This document shows positions 20,631-31,960 of a stretch of 64,000 nucleotides of DNA, piece after piece. The DNA is from Bufo bufo (lineage: Eukaryota > Chordata > Amphibia > Anura > Bufonidae), in the NCBI RefSeq assembly GCF_905171765.1, contig NC_053389.1, positions 212,790,624-212,854,623 of the forward strand, read 5' to 3'. Made by a program: the position numbers and the translations under genes. Each line of letters opens with the position of its first letter. The first letter of the stretch is position 1. Below the pieces are notes generated by a model. The model worked only from the letters and a program-made list of their open reading frames with translations. It made no database searches and was not told the origin of the DNA.

Positions 20631-20992
20631 GAGTATCTCCAATGCACTTGTAAATCAGCACTTGGAATAGCAGCCTTGGAAAAGCAGCAAGCTATAATTA
20701 GCAAGCTATATATACACACACTCCCACAAAGGCTTCTTCCCCAACAGCAAATTAACACCTTACTCGCCTATGCTCATTTGCAATCAGACAATAGTGATAC
20801 CGTGTCTAACAAATTCCTTACCTCTTTTGAAACACAGTGTCTGAGTATCCACCAGAAACACCACTGAAGTTCTGCTACAGTGGAAAAACTCTGAGTTAGA
20901 CTAAGTTAGTCTCCTGAATATCTCCAATGCACTTGTAAATCAGCACTTGGAATAGCAGCCTTGGAAAAGCAGCAAGCTATAATTAGCAAGCT
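20631..20992 (-). repeat. Duplicated 80 bp segment in the CR1 5' region
   Basis: The words gagtatctccaatgcacttg to gcaagctataattagcaagc occur at 20631-20708 and again at 20914-20992, about 283 bp apart. Repeated promoter units at LINE 5' ends are common, so this may be a doubled 5' UTR. Confidence 0.75.
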
Positions 20993-22050
20993 AATACTAT
21001 GTTGCTATATATCGCCCTGTAGCTTCCTAATTGCCCTGTAGTTCCTCTGGCTGCTGCTGCTCCTCCTCTCCGGTCACCTGTGTATAAAAACTACCCATTT
21101 CACTACACATTGCTTGTGCGCCAATGTCCTCCTTCTCCTCCAGTTCAGCCCCAACAGGGCTCATGTGGCCGTGAGATCTAGGCATCACGTCTCCAGTCCC
21201 CTGACCAGCCAGGGTCATCTGCCTCGTCTTCCTCATCTCCCTCCTGCTCTTCTGACTGCTCCTGCACTCCTGTCACCTGCGTATAAAAAACACGCATTTC
21301 GCTACACATTGCTTGTGCTCCAATGTCCTCTTCCTTCTTCTCCAGTTCAGCCCTCACAGGGCTCATGTGACCGTGCAGGGCAGTTTTTGTGCATTTGCTG
21401 CCACTGGCTGACATTGAAGTTACACAGGGGAGTACTCCTGTCCACTTGGATCATCAAGAAATCATTTATGGCCTTTCTCTGTTCGTATAGTCGGTGCAAC
21501 ATATAGAGGATGGAATTCCAACGGGTGGAAACGTCACATAACAGCCTATGTTGGAGAATGTTGTTTTGCCACTGCAGCTCAAGGAGGGTGTGCTTGGCAG
21601 TGTATGAGTGGCTGAAATGCATGCAAAGTTTCTTGGCCATTTTTAGGATGTCTTGCAGATGGGTGGAAGACTTCAAGAACCACTTAACAACCAGATTGAA
21701 CACGTGCACCATGCAGGGCACATGGCTCAGCCCTCCTTGAAGCAGCACCGGCACCATGTTCTTCCCATTGTTGGTCACCATGGTTACAATTTTAAGTTGT
21801 CACAGAGAAAACCAGGATTCAATTTCTTGATGAAGGACACGGAGCAGTACCTCCCCTGTGTGACTCAGGCAAACGAGGTGTAGAACACTGTGAAACCGCC
21901 GTGCCCTGCATGTGTGGCATGCTGGAGGAGCACTTTGAATTGGCCCTGAAATGGAGTCTCAGGACACTGTGGTGGATGAGAAGGCACAGGCGTACACTGT
22001 CGCAGGATCAATGGCGTGAGAACGTGGAGGCGGAAGCGGCGTCATCTGTC
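20993..22050 (-). pseudogene. hAT-A transposase, N-terminal/catalytic fragment
   Basis: The minus-strand frame at 21781-21347 reads MVTNNGKNMVPVLL, CMVHVFNLVVKWFL and DVSTRWNSILYMLHRLYEQ, all landmarks of the hAT catalytic domain. In the first motif the usual acidic residue (TDN) is N here. Upstream to about 22050 further hAT-like sequence can be followed without a clean frame. The protein continues at 11430 and then 8995 after removal of the CR1 and PLE insertions. Confidence 0.85.
21040..21400 (-). repeat. Tandem duplication within hAT-A
   Basis: A segment of about 195 bp (words gtataaaaa.ac.c.catttc.ctacacattgcttgtg through cagttcagccc.acagggctcatgtg.ccgtg) appears at about 21065-21175 and 21260-21375. 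Both copies are diverged, so the duplication is old. Confidence 0.75.
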
Positions 22051-22064
22051 ATTTCACCACACAA

Positions 22065-23260
22065 AAGCTAATTAATCCTTTTTTCCCACTATTACACCCG
22101 ATTAAAGGCTTCAGAACACATACCTGCACCGCTGAACGGCTAATAACACTTGCATTCCACTAATACCCCCTCAAAAAAGGCTGTAATGCTGTCACTTCAC
22201 CGAACAGCGGCAAATTTACCCTTTTTTTCACTAATACACCACAAAAAAGGCTTTAGAACATATAACTGCACTGCTGAACGGCAAATAAGCCCTTTTTTTT
22301 TCCACTAATACATTTCAAAAAAGGCTTTACAACATATAACTGCACTGCTGAACGGCAAATAAGCCCTTTTTTCTACTAATACACCCCAAAAAAGGCTTTA
22401 GAACATATAACTGCACCACAGAACGGCTAATAAGACTTTTTTTTCCCACTAATACACCACAAAAAAGGCTTTAAAACATATAACTGCACCGCTAAATGGC
22501 AAATAAGAGTTTTTTTCCCCCACTAATACACCACAAAAAAGGCTGTAATTTTGTCACTTCAATGCACAGTGGCAAATAGGCAATTTTTTTCACTAATACA
22601 CCACAAAAAAAACTTTAGAACTTATAACTGCACAGCTGAACGGCAAATAAGCCCTTTTTTCTTCCACTAATACACCCCAAAAAAGGTTTTAGTACATATA
22701 ACTGCACCACTGAGCGGCTAATAAGACTTTTTTCCACTAACACACCACAAAAAAGGCTTTAAAACATATAACTGTACCGCTGAACGGCAAATAAGACTTT
22801 TATTTCCCACTAATACACCACAAAAAAGGCTATCATTTTGTCACTTCACTGCACAGTGGAAAATAGGCCCTTTTTTTCACTAATACACCACAAAAAAGGC
22901 TTAAGAACATATAACTGTACTGCTGAATAGCAAATAAGCCCTTCTTTCCACTAATACACCGCAAAAAAGGCTTAAGAACACATAACTGCACCGCTGAACG
23001 ACTAATAATACTTTTTCCCCCCACTAATACACCCCAAAAAAGGCAGTCATTTTGTCTCTTCACTGCACAACGGCAAATAAGCTCTTTTTTAAAACATATA
23101 ACTGCAGCACTGAACGGCTAATAAGCCCTTTTTCCACTAATACACTCCAAAAATGCTTTAGAACATATAACTGCACCGCACAAAGCCTAATAAGACGTAC
23201 AAATATTTCCTAATACACCCTGTTAATGGCTGTATCACAAAGCACTTGCGCCCCAATAAC
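22065..23260 (-). repeat. ~80 bp satellite array, copy 1
   Basis: About fourteen imperfect units built from ccactaatacaccacaaaa, aggctttagaacatataactgcaccgctgaacggcaaataag and a T-run. Unit length is about 75-85 bp. The reverse complement of this unit forms the arrays at 52765-54832. The position 5' of hAT-A transposase suggests the repeat belongs to the subterminal part of these hAT elements. Confidence 0.9.
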
Positions 23261-23929
23261 AAGTAATGTTTGCTGGAATTTTAGAGGTATCATCTATTGC
23301 AAACCTAAAAGCAGCAGTATAATGGCAATTTGGATCCCCAGTCAGTGCAGCAAGGTGTAATAGGAGCACCCGAGCACAATGGAAGTCAATGGGAGAACCC
23401 GAACATTAAACCATGCACCCCCTGCTCTGAAAAGGGGAGGGGGTCTGTTTCATAGTAAAAAGGTCAGAAATTTATTGAAACACCATTGAAATGGTTCGGG
23501 AACAGCATGGGGAGGATGTATGGATGCATCTTGGACTCCCAAGTCGCTGCTGGGAACGATGTTGTCCAAGTTGTACGCCTCTTTTACAGACTGACAATAA
23601 TACGTACCAAACCGAAGATAAAATCGATTTTAGAGGAAAAATTGTTAGGAAACATTCTTTCCTGTATATTTACTTGTATATAAAGTGCAAATGCTGCCAA
23701 AAATTACAAGGAAGAGGCACTCTGATACAACCTGTATATCAAATAAAGGAGGGCCTCATTCACATTGTGGTATAATTGTTCAGGTAGTGGGACTCCTACA
23801 CTCATAAAGCCTATGCACAAAGGGAAAGGGCTGCCAAAAATTACAATCAACCGGCACTCCAATACACCCTTTATTACACATAAAGGAGGGCATCATACAC
23901 ACCCTTGAAAAAATTATTGCTGGCCTTCT
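23261..23929 (-). other. hAT-B 3' tail, non-coding
   Basis: The words aatggaagtcaatgggagaacccgaacattaaacc at about 23380 resemble hAT-type ends seen at 54930-54965. Two related segments follow (ctgccaaaaattacaaggaagaggcactctgatacaacc at about 23692 and ctgccaaaaattacaatcaaccggcactccaatacaccc at about 23831). No gene seen. Confidence 0.5.
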
Positions 23930-24420
23930 GGTGACCCTCTAAAACATAAGGGGCGAGGGCATGCTGCTGATCTGACCATCTAAAACACTAGGGGTGGGGG
24001 CCTGCTGCCGAGCTGACCATCTAAAAAAATTTGTGGGCGAGGGCCTGCTACCGAGCTGACCATATAAAAAAATTTTGTGGACGAGGGCTTCCTGCCGAGC
24101 TGACCATCTAAAACATTATGGGCGAGGGCCTGCTGCCGAGCTGACCATCTAAAACATAATGGGGTAGGGCCTGCTGACGAGCTGACCATCTAAAAATTTG
24201 TGGGCGAGAGCCTGCTGCCGAGGTGACCATCTAAAAACGTTTGTGGGCGAGGGCCTGCTGCAGAGTTGACCATTGAAAAATTTAGGGGTGAGGGTCTGCT
24301 GCTGAGCTGACCCTCTGAAATATTATGGTTGAGGGCCTGCTGGTGACCCTCAAAAACATTATGGGTGAGGGTCTGCTGGTGACCCTCTAAAACATTATTT
24401 GTGAGGGCACGGTGCTGAAC
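23930..24420 (-). repeat. Minisatellite of about 45 bp
   Basis: About ten imperfect copies of gggcgagggcctgctgccgag followed by ctgaccatctaaaaca. The minus-strand frame at 23980-24189 is a by-product. Together with the array at 8120-8545 it shows that both hAT copies have tandem repeats just beyond their dimerisation domain. Confidence 0.88.
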
Positions 24421-24596
24421 AGCCTATCAAGCATGTTGATATAATGGGGGAGGAGGACGAAAAAAGGGAGACTAAACCATATACCCTTTTTAGTGGTGGA
24501 AAGGGTGCATGGGAATACAGTGTATTCAATACAACATAAAAGCCACATTTAGAGTGCCTTTATGTTCAGCCGCTTTCCTCTGGTGGACTAGAGAAG

Positions 24597-24866
24597 TCAG
24601 AGGCAATCCAGGCCTTGTTCATTTTTATAAATAAGGGTCAACCGGTCAGCATTTTCAGTTGACAGGTGGATGCGCTTATAAGTTATTATGCCCCCAGCAG
24701 CACTAAATACCCGCTGTGACAAAACGCTGGCGGCGGGGCAGGCCAGCACCTCAAAGGCGTAAAGGGCCAGTTCGTGCCACATGTCCAGCTTGGACACCCA
24801 ATAGTTGTAAGGCACACAGGGATCACTGAGGATGCTGACACGGTCTGCTACATACTCCTTCACCAT
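24597..24866 (-). pseudogene. hAT-B transposase, C-terminal dimerisation domain
   Basis: The translation shows YNYWVSKLDMWHELALYAFE, CPAASVLSQRVFSAAGG and RIHLSTENADRLTLIYKNE, a well-kept hATC domain. It is in a different frame from the upstream piece at 25037-25672, so a frameshift separates them near 24900-25030. Confidence 0.9.
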
Positions 24867-25036
24867 CTTCTAAAATTTTTCCCTCCTTGTGAAACTAGGC
24901 CATGCATCAGGTTAAGGGTGCGCGCAGGGTGTCATAAAACTGTCCCAGGCCTTGGAGAGTGTTGCCCTGCGTCTGTTGGAACTGCTGTGTGTTCCCCTCG
25001 TCTCCCCTCCTCGATTGGCCAAGGAACTACGCACTC

Positions 25037-25860
25037 TTATTGCACCATTTTGCTCGTCTTCTCCACCACAGGAATGAGAGATGAGAAGTTCTCTATATAG
25101 CAGGGGTCGAGAAGGGTGAACAACCAGTAATTGGTGTTGGGCAAAATGCGTATAACGCGAGGGTCATGGGAAAGGCAGAAAAACATAAAGTCAGCCATGT
25201 GTGCCAGAGTCCCAACAGACAAGACTTCGCTGTCCTCATCAGGAGGATGACCCTCAATCTCCTCATCCTCTTCCTCCTCTTCTACCCATCCACGCTGAAC
25301 AGATGGAATAAAACTTCCATGGGTACTACCCTCTGGCAACTGTCTCCTGCTCCTCCTTCTCCTCATCATCCATTTCGCGCTGAGAAGAAGAACTGAGGGT
25401 GGTCTGGCTATCACCCTGTTTGCTTTCTTCCCCCATTTCCACCTCTTCCACATGCAAAGCGTCTGCCTTAATTGTGAGCGTTTGAGTAGACACAGAAGTG
25501 GGATGCTTACGCTGATAATAGCGTTATCGCCGCTCACCATCTGTGTTGATTCCTCAAAGTTGCGTAAAACCTCACAGAGGTCAGACATCAATGCCCACTC
25601 GTCGCTTGTGAAGAGCGGAAGCTGACTGAAAGGCAACGACCATGTTGCAGCTGGTATTCCACTACTGCCCACTGCTGCTCACAAATCCTGGCCAACATGT
25701 GGAACGTGGAGTTCCAGCGGATGCTCACGTCGCAAATAGTCGGTGAGCTGGCAATTGCAAGTGCTGCTGCAGCATTGCCAGACCGTCAGAAGCTGTCGAT
25801 GACTTGCGGAAATGGGCACACACGTGGCACACCTTCACCAGTAGCTCAGGCAAGTTACGG
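25037..25860 (-). pseudogene. hAT-B transposase, central region
   Basis: The minus-strand frame at 25672-25037 contains FTSDEWALMSDLCEVLRNFE, then TQMVSGDNAIIS, an acidic insert (EEEEEDEEIEG) and FTLLDPCYIENF, matching the LLDPRYK-type motif of hAT transposases with R changed to C. Sequence from 25680 to about 25860 looks like the preceding WNS-type region but is out of frame. The N-terminal half is absent, cut off near the Tc1 fragment at 25895. Confidence 0.85.
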
Positions 25861-25894
25861 CCATTATTAACGCAACCATGAGTTGCGTTGAGGA

Positions 25895-26475
25895 GAAGTC
25901 AGGTGGATACACAGCTGATAGTCCTACTGAATAGACTGTTAGAATTTGTATTATGGTAAGAAAAAAGCAGCTAAGTAAAGAAAAATGAGTGGCCATCATT
26001 ACTTTAAGAATTGAAGGTCAGTCAGTCAGCCGAAAAAATTGGGAAAACTTTGAAAGTAAGGGCTATTTGACCATGAAGGAGAGTGATGGGGTGCTGCGCC
26101 AGATGACCTGGCCTCCACAGTCACCGGACCTGAACCCAATCGAGATGGTTTGGGGTGAGCTGGACCGCAGAGTGAAAGCAAAAGGGCCAACAAGTGCTAA
26201 GCATCTCTGGGAACTCCTTCAAGACTGTTGGAAGACCATTTCAGGTGACTACCTCTTGAAGCTCATCAAGAGAATGCCAAGAGTGTGCAAAGCAGTAATC
26301 AAAGCAAAAGGTGGCTACTTTGAAGAACCTAGAATATGACATATTTTCAGTTGTTTCACACTTGTTTGTTATGTATATAATTCCACATGTGTTAATTCAT
26401 AGTTTTGAAGCCTTCATAATCATGAAAATAAAGAAAACTCTTTGAATGAGAAGGTGTGTCCAAACTTTTGGTCTG
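25895..26475 (+). mobile_element. Tc1/mariner element, internally deleted and lacking its left end
   Basis: The right end is a Tc1-like terminal repeat (tttgaatgagaaggtgtgtccaaacttttggtctgtactg) followed by ta. The left end lacks the matching repeat. The interior jumps from the N-terminal part of the transposase directly to its last third. Confidence 0.85.
25989..26339 (+). pseudogene. Tc1-type transposase, deletion derivative
   Basis: A 116-codon frame. The start (MAIITLRIEGQSVSRKNWEN) matches the first helix-turn-helix region. At about residue 25 it passes into [25 protein letters not shown], the motif with the third catalytic acid, and ends VIKAKGGYFEE. Most of the DNA-binding domain and the first two catalytic aspartates are deleted, so it cannot transpose itself. 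Confidence 0.88.
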
Positions 26476-27250
26476 TACTGTATATGGGGTATTTCTTGAT
26501 CTAAGCCATTCGGTAAGAGGCTTTAAGGAGCGCCTCTTTTTCAGAGTGGACTGAGCCAAGTCTTGAAATATTAGGATGTCATGATCGTCCCATTTGACTG
26601 TTCTTGCCTCTCTTGCTTTAGTGATGACTGCCTCCTTAACTTGAAAGTGCAAGAACTTGCATATGATGTCTCTAGGAGGGGCTGTGGGAGCAGGTTTGGG
26701 CTTCAGGGCCCTGTGAGCTCTCTCCAGAAGCACCTCATGTGCCGAATCAGGGCCCAAGAGGGAGAGGCATATCTGGACAATGGTGTTAGGAATGTCCCCA
26801 GGGGCGACTGTTTCTGGTATGCCCCTGAAACGCAGGTTGTTCTCTCTCCCACGGTTTTCCTGGTCTTCAACAGCCTCATACAGAGAATTAATGTTGGCCT
26901 GAATCTTGTGGAGGTTATGTTGTACAGCGTTCTGGTGCTGGATAATCGCTGTCTGTGACTCCTCCAATGATTCAACCCTGCGCCCTATGTGCCTGACATC
27001 TTGCTTTATAGCCAGGAGGTCTGAGCTCAGAGGTTCCAGCGCCGCTGCCAGCGATGAAGTGAGGGCATCCCTGAGGTATGTGCGGGAGATGGGTAGGGAA
27101 TCGGAGTCTTCCTCACCTCTATGAGATGCGCCTGAAGTCTCTTATCCATCTCTCCCTCATTTGATGAGGATCTGTGCTGGTTAGAGGAATCGGCTGCTTT
27201 GGAGCCTCTTATATTGACCATTTTGCATCCGACAGACTGGAAAAACAAGC
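26392..27250 (-). pseudogene. L1/Tx1-clade ORF1 fragment
   Basis: The frame 26967-26392 contains a coiled-coil-like start (NAVQHNLHKIQANINSLYEA), then EDQENRGRENNLRFRGIPE, the junction of coiled coil and RNA-recognition domain typical of L1-type ORF1p, and RAHRALKPKP before a C-terminal region. Upstream 27248-27027 carries a serine-rich N-terminus in another frame. The 3' side is cut by the Tc1 element at about 26475. ORF1p binds element RNA; this copy is a fragment only. Confidence 0.85.
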
Positions 27251-27640
27251 TGTTTGGGCGATGTAGTGACCGGAGCTACTGCTGCATGTGACAGAACAGT
27301 TCAGGCGCTAGCTCCGCCCCCCAAGTTTTTTAGGTTTTATCTAGTTTTTATACTTAAGCAATTTTATACAAATATATGCTTTATAAGACTAATCCCTGGA
27401 GCCTTGGAGAATCATTCTACAAAAAAAACGCATCAATACCACAAAAAACGCATGAAAAGCGCATATGCGTTTTTTCTGTTTTTACTAGGTTTTTTTTTAG
27501 TTTTTTTTTGCTTATTGCTAATTGTCTGCCTCAACTGCTGTAAGATAGAAAATCAACAACTATTTGTTGACTACAACATAAAGAATGAACATTTTACTCA
27601 GATACGGCTTTTATTTGAGTCCAATTAAGATTGAAGACAA
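27251..27640. other. Unassigned, T-rich
   Basis: Contains a short dispersed inverted word (aaaacgcatgaaaagcgcatatgcgtttt, 27443-27471) and T-runs. The plus-strand frame here has no recognisable domain. Confidence 0.4.
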
Positions 27641-27691
27641 TTCCGTGCCAAGTTTTTGATATTGCCGAAAGTTCAGGTGGAGCTTAGAGGG

Positions 27692-27701
27692 TATAAAAAG
27701 G
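27692..27701 (+). promoter_or_regulatory. TATA box upstream of the hammerhead
   Basis: tataaaaagg, 23 nt before the first base of stem I. A polymerase II start about 25-30 nt downstream would put the ribozyme at the transcript 5' end. Confidence 0.6.
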
Positions 27702-27723
27702 CACATGGAGATTCATAAAATCT

Positions 27724-27773
27724 ACCACTGATGAAGGAGTAAGACCCCAATAACACTCCGAAACGCGTTTGGT
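27724..27773 (+). ncRNA. Hammerhead ribozyme
   Basis: Stem I ACCA (27724-27727) with TGGT (27770-27773); core CTGATGA 27728-27734 plus an extra A; stem II ggagt/actcc with a 13-nt loop; GAAAC 27760-27764; GC; cleavage triplet GTT at 27767-27769. Same plan as the minus-strand motif at 9855-9899 but with a different stem II sequence. Confidence 0.83.
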
Positions 27774-28760
27774 CAAAAGCAAATATTTTCCAGTGCTTTT
27801 GGAAGAAGAAATCACAAGAAAACTACCGGTAGTCAACACCTGGAGAAAGCACCGACTTAATGCTGGGCAAGTTTCTCAGAAATTGCTAAAGGACAGTCAG
27901 CTGCACAAAGTGGAGAGACGAAAGGATACCTGCGATAACACAGTGAGACTTGCACACAACTCCGTGATAAAGTCGTCACAGATTCGTGGGAAAGGATCAA
28001 GCTATACATCAGCTATAGGAGGCGATTTGAATTCAGCGCCAAACGGACTGAGAGTCAGGACTGCAAAATCGTGAGTACTATACCAACTCTCACAACATTA
28101 ACTCACAACAGCATTTGAATTGAACATCAAGTGAGATATTTGTGCTGGCTCTATCCAAGCGGTCATATCGAAAGTACTCTCTATCCGAAAATATCACTCC
28201 ATAGGAGCTAGATTGCGTATAGATATAAGATCCTTTACCGATTTTTATCTGAAAAAAACGCGAACCAAGCGGCTAAACTGAATTTACCTTTCATTTAAAT
28301 TACCGCAGTGAACCAAGCGGCCATACCGAATTTACCCTTCATCTGAAATACCGCCGCAGTACGGTTTGAGTGCGAACATATGTAAGAACTGAGGAATTAT
28401 TCAGCTATTGTGCATCCATATACCTAACACATCTCCTTTTTCCATTCGAAGATATTTTTTCATTCGAAAATATTTTTTCGAAGCAACCTTTTCATCCGAT
28501 TTATTACTCCACTAGAGTTTGATTACGAACTTTCGCAATAATCCAGCGTTTTTCTTGTATACTACTTTATTGTGACCTATTTAGCTACTAAGACCTTATG
28601 ATTATAGATTCAGGTGGTTTAGTCTTTTTATTGTTATTTTATTGTAATTTAGCAGTATTGGCCAATACAGCCTTTTATTATGTCCGTTATAGATGTCCGT
28701 TATAGATGTGAATAAATTTTAAATCTGATATTAGCATTTTCTGCGTGACCCATTTATATT

Positions 28761-29088
28761 GTGAGTGCCAGTCATTCTATTTCTTTAAGCATACATTAAG
28801 TAAACGGGGGTTTATATTTGACCGCGCACCCAGCCAGAATTCCCCACACAAAGTAGAGCCACCCATATCCGAATTTTCAATTGACCAGTAGAAATTATTT
28901 GTTCCAATAATGCTTGTCCCTCTATATACTTGCAGTATCGCAGCACAACCGCACACAACTGCCGCACAATACAAATGCACTATAATATACTTTCTAACAT
29001 AGAAAGTATATTATAACATTGTACAAGGAAGGCAATCCATTAGAATATACATAAAGATAAAACGTAACCTTTAATAATGTTACTATGA
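28761..29088. other. Unassigned; short inverted words at 28980-29020
   Basis: Contains an imperfect inverted repeat, tataatatactttctaacatagaaagtatattata (28981-29015), with a stem of about 15 bp. No gene. Confidence 0.5.
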
Positions 29089-29349
29089 GGGTCCATTCAC
29101 ACGTCCGTAAGTGTTTTGCGGATTCGCAAAACACGGACAACCGGCAATGTGCAGAAAATGCCTAATTTTGTCTGCAATTGCGGACAAGAATAGAACATGT
29201 TCTATTTTTTTGTGGAAACGGAAGCACGGATGCGGAAGTGAGAATCCTCAAATCCGGAAGTGAGAATCCTCAAATGAATGGGTCTGCACCCGTTCCGCAA
29301 AATTGCGAAATGGATGCGGACCCATTTTGCGGACGTGTGAATGAAAAAG
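29089..29349. mobile_element. MITE with GGTCCATTCACACGTCCG-type ends
   Basis: The left end ggtccattcacacgtccg and the right end gcggacgtgtgaatg are inverted, with internal palindromes (tttgcggattcgcaaa at 29114-29129). About 260 bp, no coding capacity. The right end has decayed (gaatgaaaaaga). Confidence 0.75.
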
Positions 29350-30145
29350 ATATCCCTCAAAATGAAAATAAATAAAATGATTAAAGTTAAGCAAAAAGCA
29401 TAGATGTGGTAGGCAATAACAAGTGCTCGGCGGCACCAAATAAGAAACCATATGTTCTACGACAATCCGGGGGGTTCCAGTGCACATTCATGAATCCCGG
29501 AGGGAAAGCAAAAATCATCTATCCCTGGGCTAGATGATGATGATGTGGCATTGAAGGACAGGGTGGGCAAAGAACTGTCCCTGATATTGCCCTACAGGGT
29601 GGTGCTATTCTGGCCCTGATAGCCTAACCACAGACCACCCGCCCTGATAAGAGCGACCCCATCCAGAACCTTACCCTATATAAAAATGGCCCTAGTAAGC
29701 CCCTAGCTCCTAGGCCCCTGACTTCCAGGTGATCACTATATATAAGTATATCGCACCCCTCTGTGTATCACACCTATTGATACCACACCTATACCTGTCC
29801 TTAAAAGGACTTTTGTGGCCCTATTAGCTAGCGTTTGGTGTCCCTAACAGTCTGTCCCTGCTCCACACATCAACCTCTCCCTACACTGGCAAAACACTGA
29901 ATGTAAAATGGCAGTCAGATCAGGTTTATTTATAAGGTAGGGTGTATGTCCATGTCCTGAAACGTCTCAATTGGCTGTCCTGTACCACCTAATGGATGTG
30001 TCATGGGTCAAAGTTCTTCACAATGTAAAAGATAATGGCGGGCGCGAATATCTCCATATGTTCACATGTTTGGCGAATCGCGAACACGCAAAGCTCGCTG
30101 TGAAAAGACCGCCAGGCGAACCGCAAGGCCATCTCTAGTGGTCAC
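29350..30145. mobile_element. Probable non-autonomous hAT remnant
   Basis: The right end (ggcgaatcgcgaacacgcaaagc ... gaaccgcaaggccatctcta) resembles frog hAT-MITE ends that finish in a catctcta-type word. No transposase. The interior includes several taccccta/tatc words without clear periodicity. Confidence 0.45.
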
Positions 30146-31948
30146 ACCGACCCCTCACAATTGGAGAATCATCCAGAAGAGCCCATGCAGCTCGGAATGA
30201 CCAGGAGGGATCTGAGACGTCAAAGGATTCCTGCTTCTACTGCGGAGGATCACCGGTTACGACAATATCCTAAAGTTTAAAGTTCCTCCTTCTGAGAGAT
30301 CTCCATGTTCTGACAACCAGAAGAATAAGGAATTTCCCAAGGTGGTTAAAGAGAAAGTGTTGTTGTCGGTGACTGTTTCTTTTGGCTCCAGTAAAGGCTT
30401 TTGGAAGGCATTTGTGGATTCTGGGTCTGCCGCTAATTTTATTGACCATAACTTTCCCTTGATGTGCCCATGTTGTCCCTTGCAAACCCTATTCATATCA
30501 TTGCTATCGATTCCACGCAGTTAGTGGGACAGTAGAATATTGTACTCTGGAAGTAACCTTGACTGTGGGGGTCTGTCATATGGAGTGTACTTCTTTTTTT
30601 ATTCAAATTTTTTTTCCCGTGGAGGTAGTTCTGGGTATACCTTAGCTCCAGGTTCATAATCCAGTCATCAACTGGTCCATGGGTGAATTAGAGAAGTGGG
30701 GAGTGAAATGTGATTCATGTTGTCTACCTGTTATTCAGGCCGGAGTCTCTGCAGAGTCAAACTCTCTTCCCACTTACATTTGACTTTGCTGATGCTTTTT
30801 CTATGTCTGAGGCTGATTTCCTTCCCTCTCATAGACCTTATGACATCGACCTTGTTCCGGAATCTAAGTACCCTAAGGGCTGTATTTATAATTTGTCAGG
30901 TCCGGAATGGAAGTCTATGAGGGACTACTTGAAGGAGAGTCTACAAAAAGGACATATTTGACCCTCAGTGTCTTCTATGGGGGCAGGGTTTTTCTTTGCT
31001 GCTAAGAAGGACGGCGGATTGAGACCGTGTATTGATTATAGAGAGTTAAATAAGATTACTATTAAGAATCAGTACTCGTTGCCGTTGATTCCAGACCTGT
31101 TTAACCATAAGCTCGGATCTCACTGGTTCACTAAAGTTGATTTCACGGGGGCCTATAATCTTATCCGAATTAAGGACGGGATGAGTGGAAAACGGCCTTT
31201 AATACCCTAGAGGGTCATTATGAATATTTGGTGATGCCGTTTGGGTTGAGTAATGCTCCGGCGGTTTTCCAAAATTTTGTCAATGACATCTTTAGACAAT
31301 TTATTGGAAAATTCTTAATTGTTTATTTAGATGACATCCTGATTTTTTTCGCCAGACTGGGATTCTCACGTGGATCACAATAGACAGGTACTGGAGGTTC
31401 TTCGGGAGAACCAATTGCTTGTGAAGGGTAAGAAGTGTGTTTTTGGAGTACAGAAAATTTATATTTTCACACCCCAATCCTTCAAGATGGATCCAGGAAA
31501 GGTACAGGCCCTATTTTCGAGTGGGAGAGACCTTCCTCTCTTAAAGCGTTACAACGCTTCTTGGGTTTCACAAATTATTACCGGAAATTTATTAAGAACT
31601 TTCCTATTATTGCCAAGCCTCTTATGGACCTAACTAAGAAGGGAGCAGATCTAATTACCAGAGGCCATAAAGGCTTTTGAAACACTCAAGAGGTGTTTCG
31701 TTAATACCCCAGTATTAATTCAACCTGACCAAGAGCTGCCTTTTGTGATGGAGGTTGATGCTTCAGAGGATGGAGTTGGGGCAGTACTCTCCCAGGGGTC
31801 ATCAACTCTCACTAACCTGAGACTTTGTGCTTTATTTTCTCGTAAATTCACTTCTACCGAGAGAAATTATGACATTAGTAATCAAGAATTACTATTAAAT
31901 GGGCTTTTGAGGAATGGCACCATTTTTTGGAGGGGGCTTAACATCAGG

Positions 31949-31960
31949 TTACAGTAATTA
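31949..31960. repeat. Target-site duplication of the 789 bp insertion, left
   Basis: ttacagtaatta here and at 32750-32761. Removing the insert and one copy joins RNase H coding sequence in sense (…catcaggttacagtaatta + gtgatcataag). Confidence 0.88.

Larger units (their letters stand above)
11437..20992 (-). mobile_element. CR1-type LINE inserted in hAT-A, split by a Gypsy element
   Basis: Read on the minus strand from 20992: a 5' region with a duplicated segment, ORF1 with an esterase domain (20584-19634), an AP endonuclease (19571-18740), then after the Gypsy insertion the RT and C-terminal region (13220-11539), and a 3' end with repeated ttctatg words (11437-11460). Without the Gypsy it is about 4.2 kb, near full length for CR1. 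Short tandem octamer-like 3' ends are characteristic of CR1. Confidence 0.88.
27640..28760 (+). mobile_element. Non-autonomous hammerhead element (PLE pseudo-LTR or retrozyme-like)
   Basis: A TATA box (27692), a hammerhead (27724-27773) and about 1 kb of non-coding sequence with ccaagcggc...ctgaatttacc words repeated at about 28267 and 28316, and an AATAAA-type signal at about 28710 (gaataaattttaa). The 101-codon frame at 27769-28074 has no recognised domain. No RT is present. Borders are estimated. Confidence 0.6.

Noticed and set aside
27769..28074. 101-codon frame downstream of the hammerhead
   Set aside because: It begins within the ribozyme region, has no known domain, and its basic composition is not enough to call a gene.
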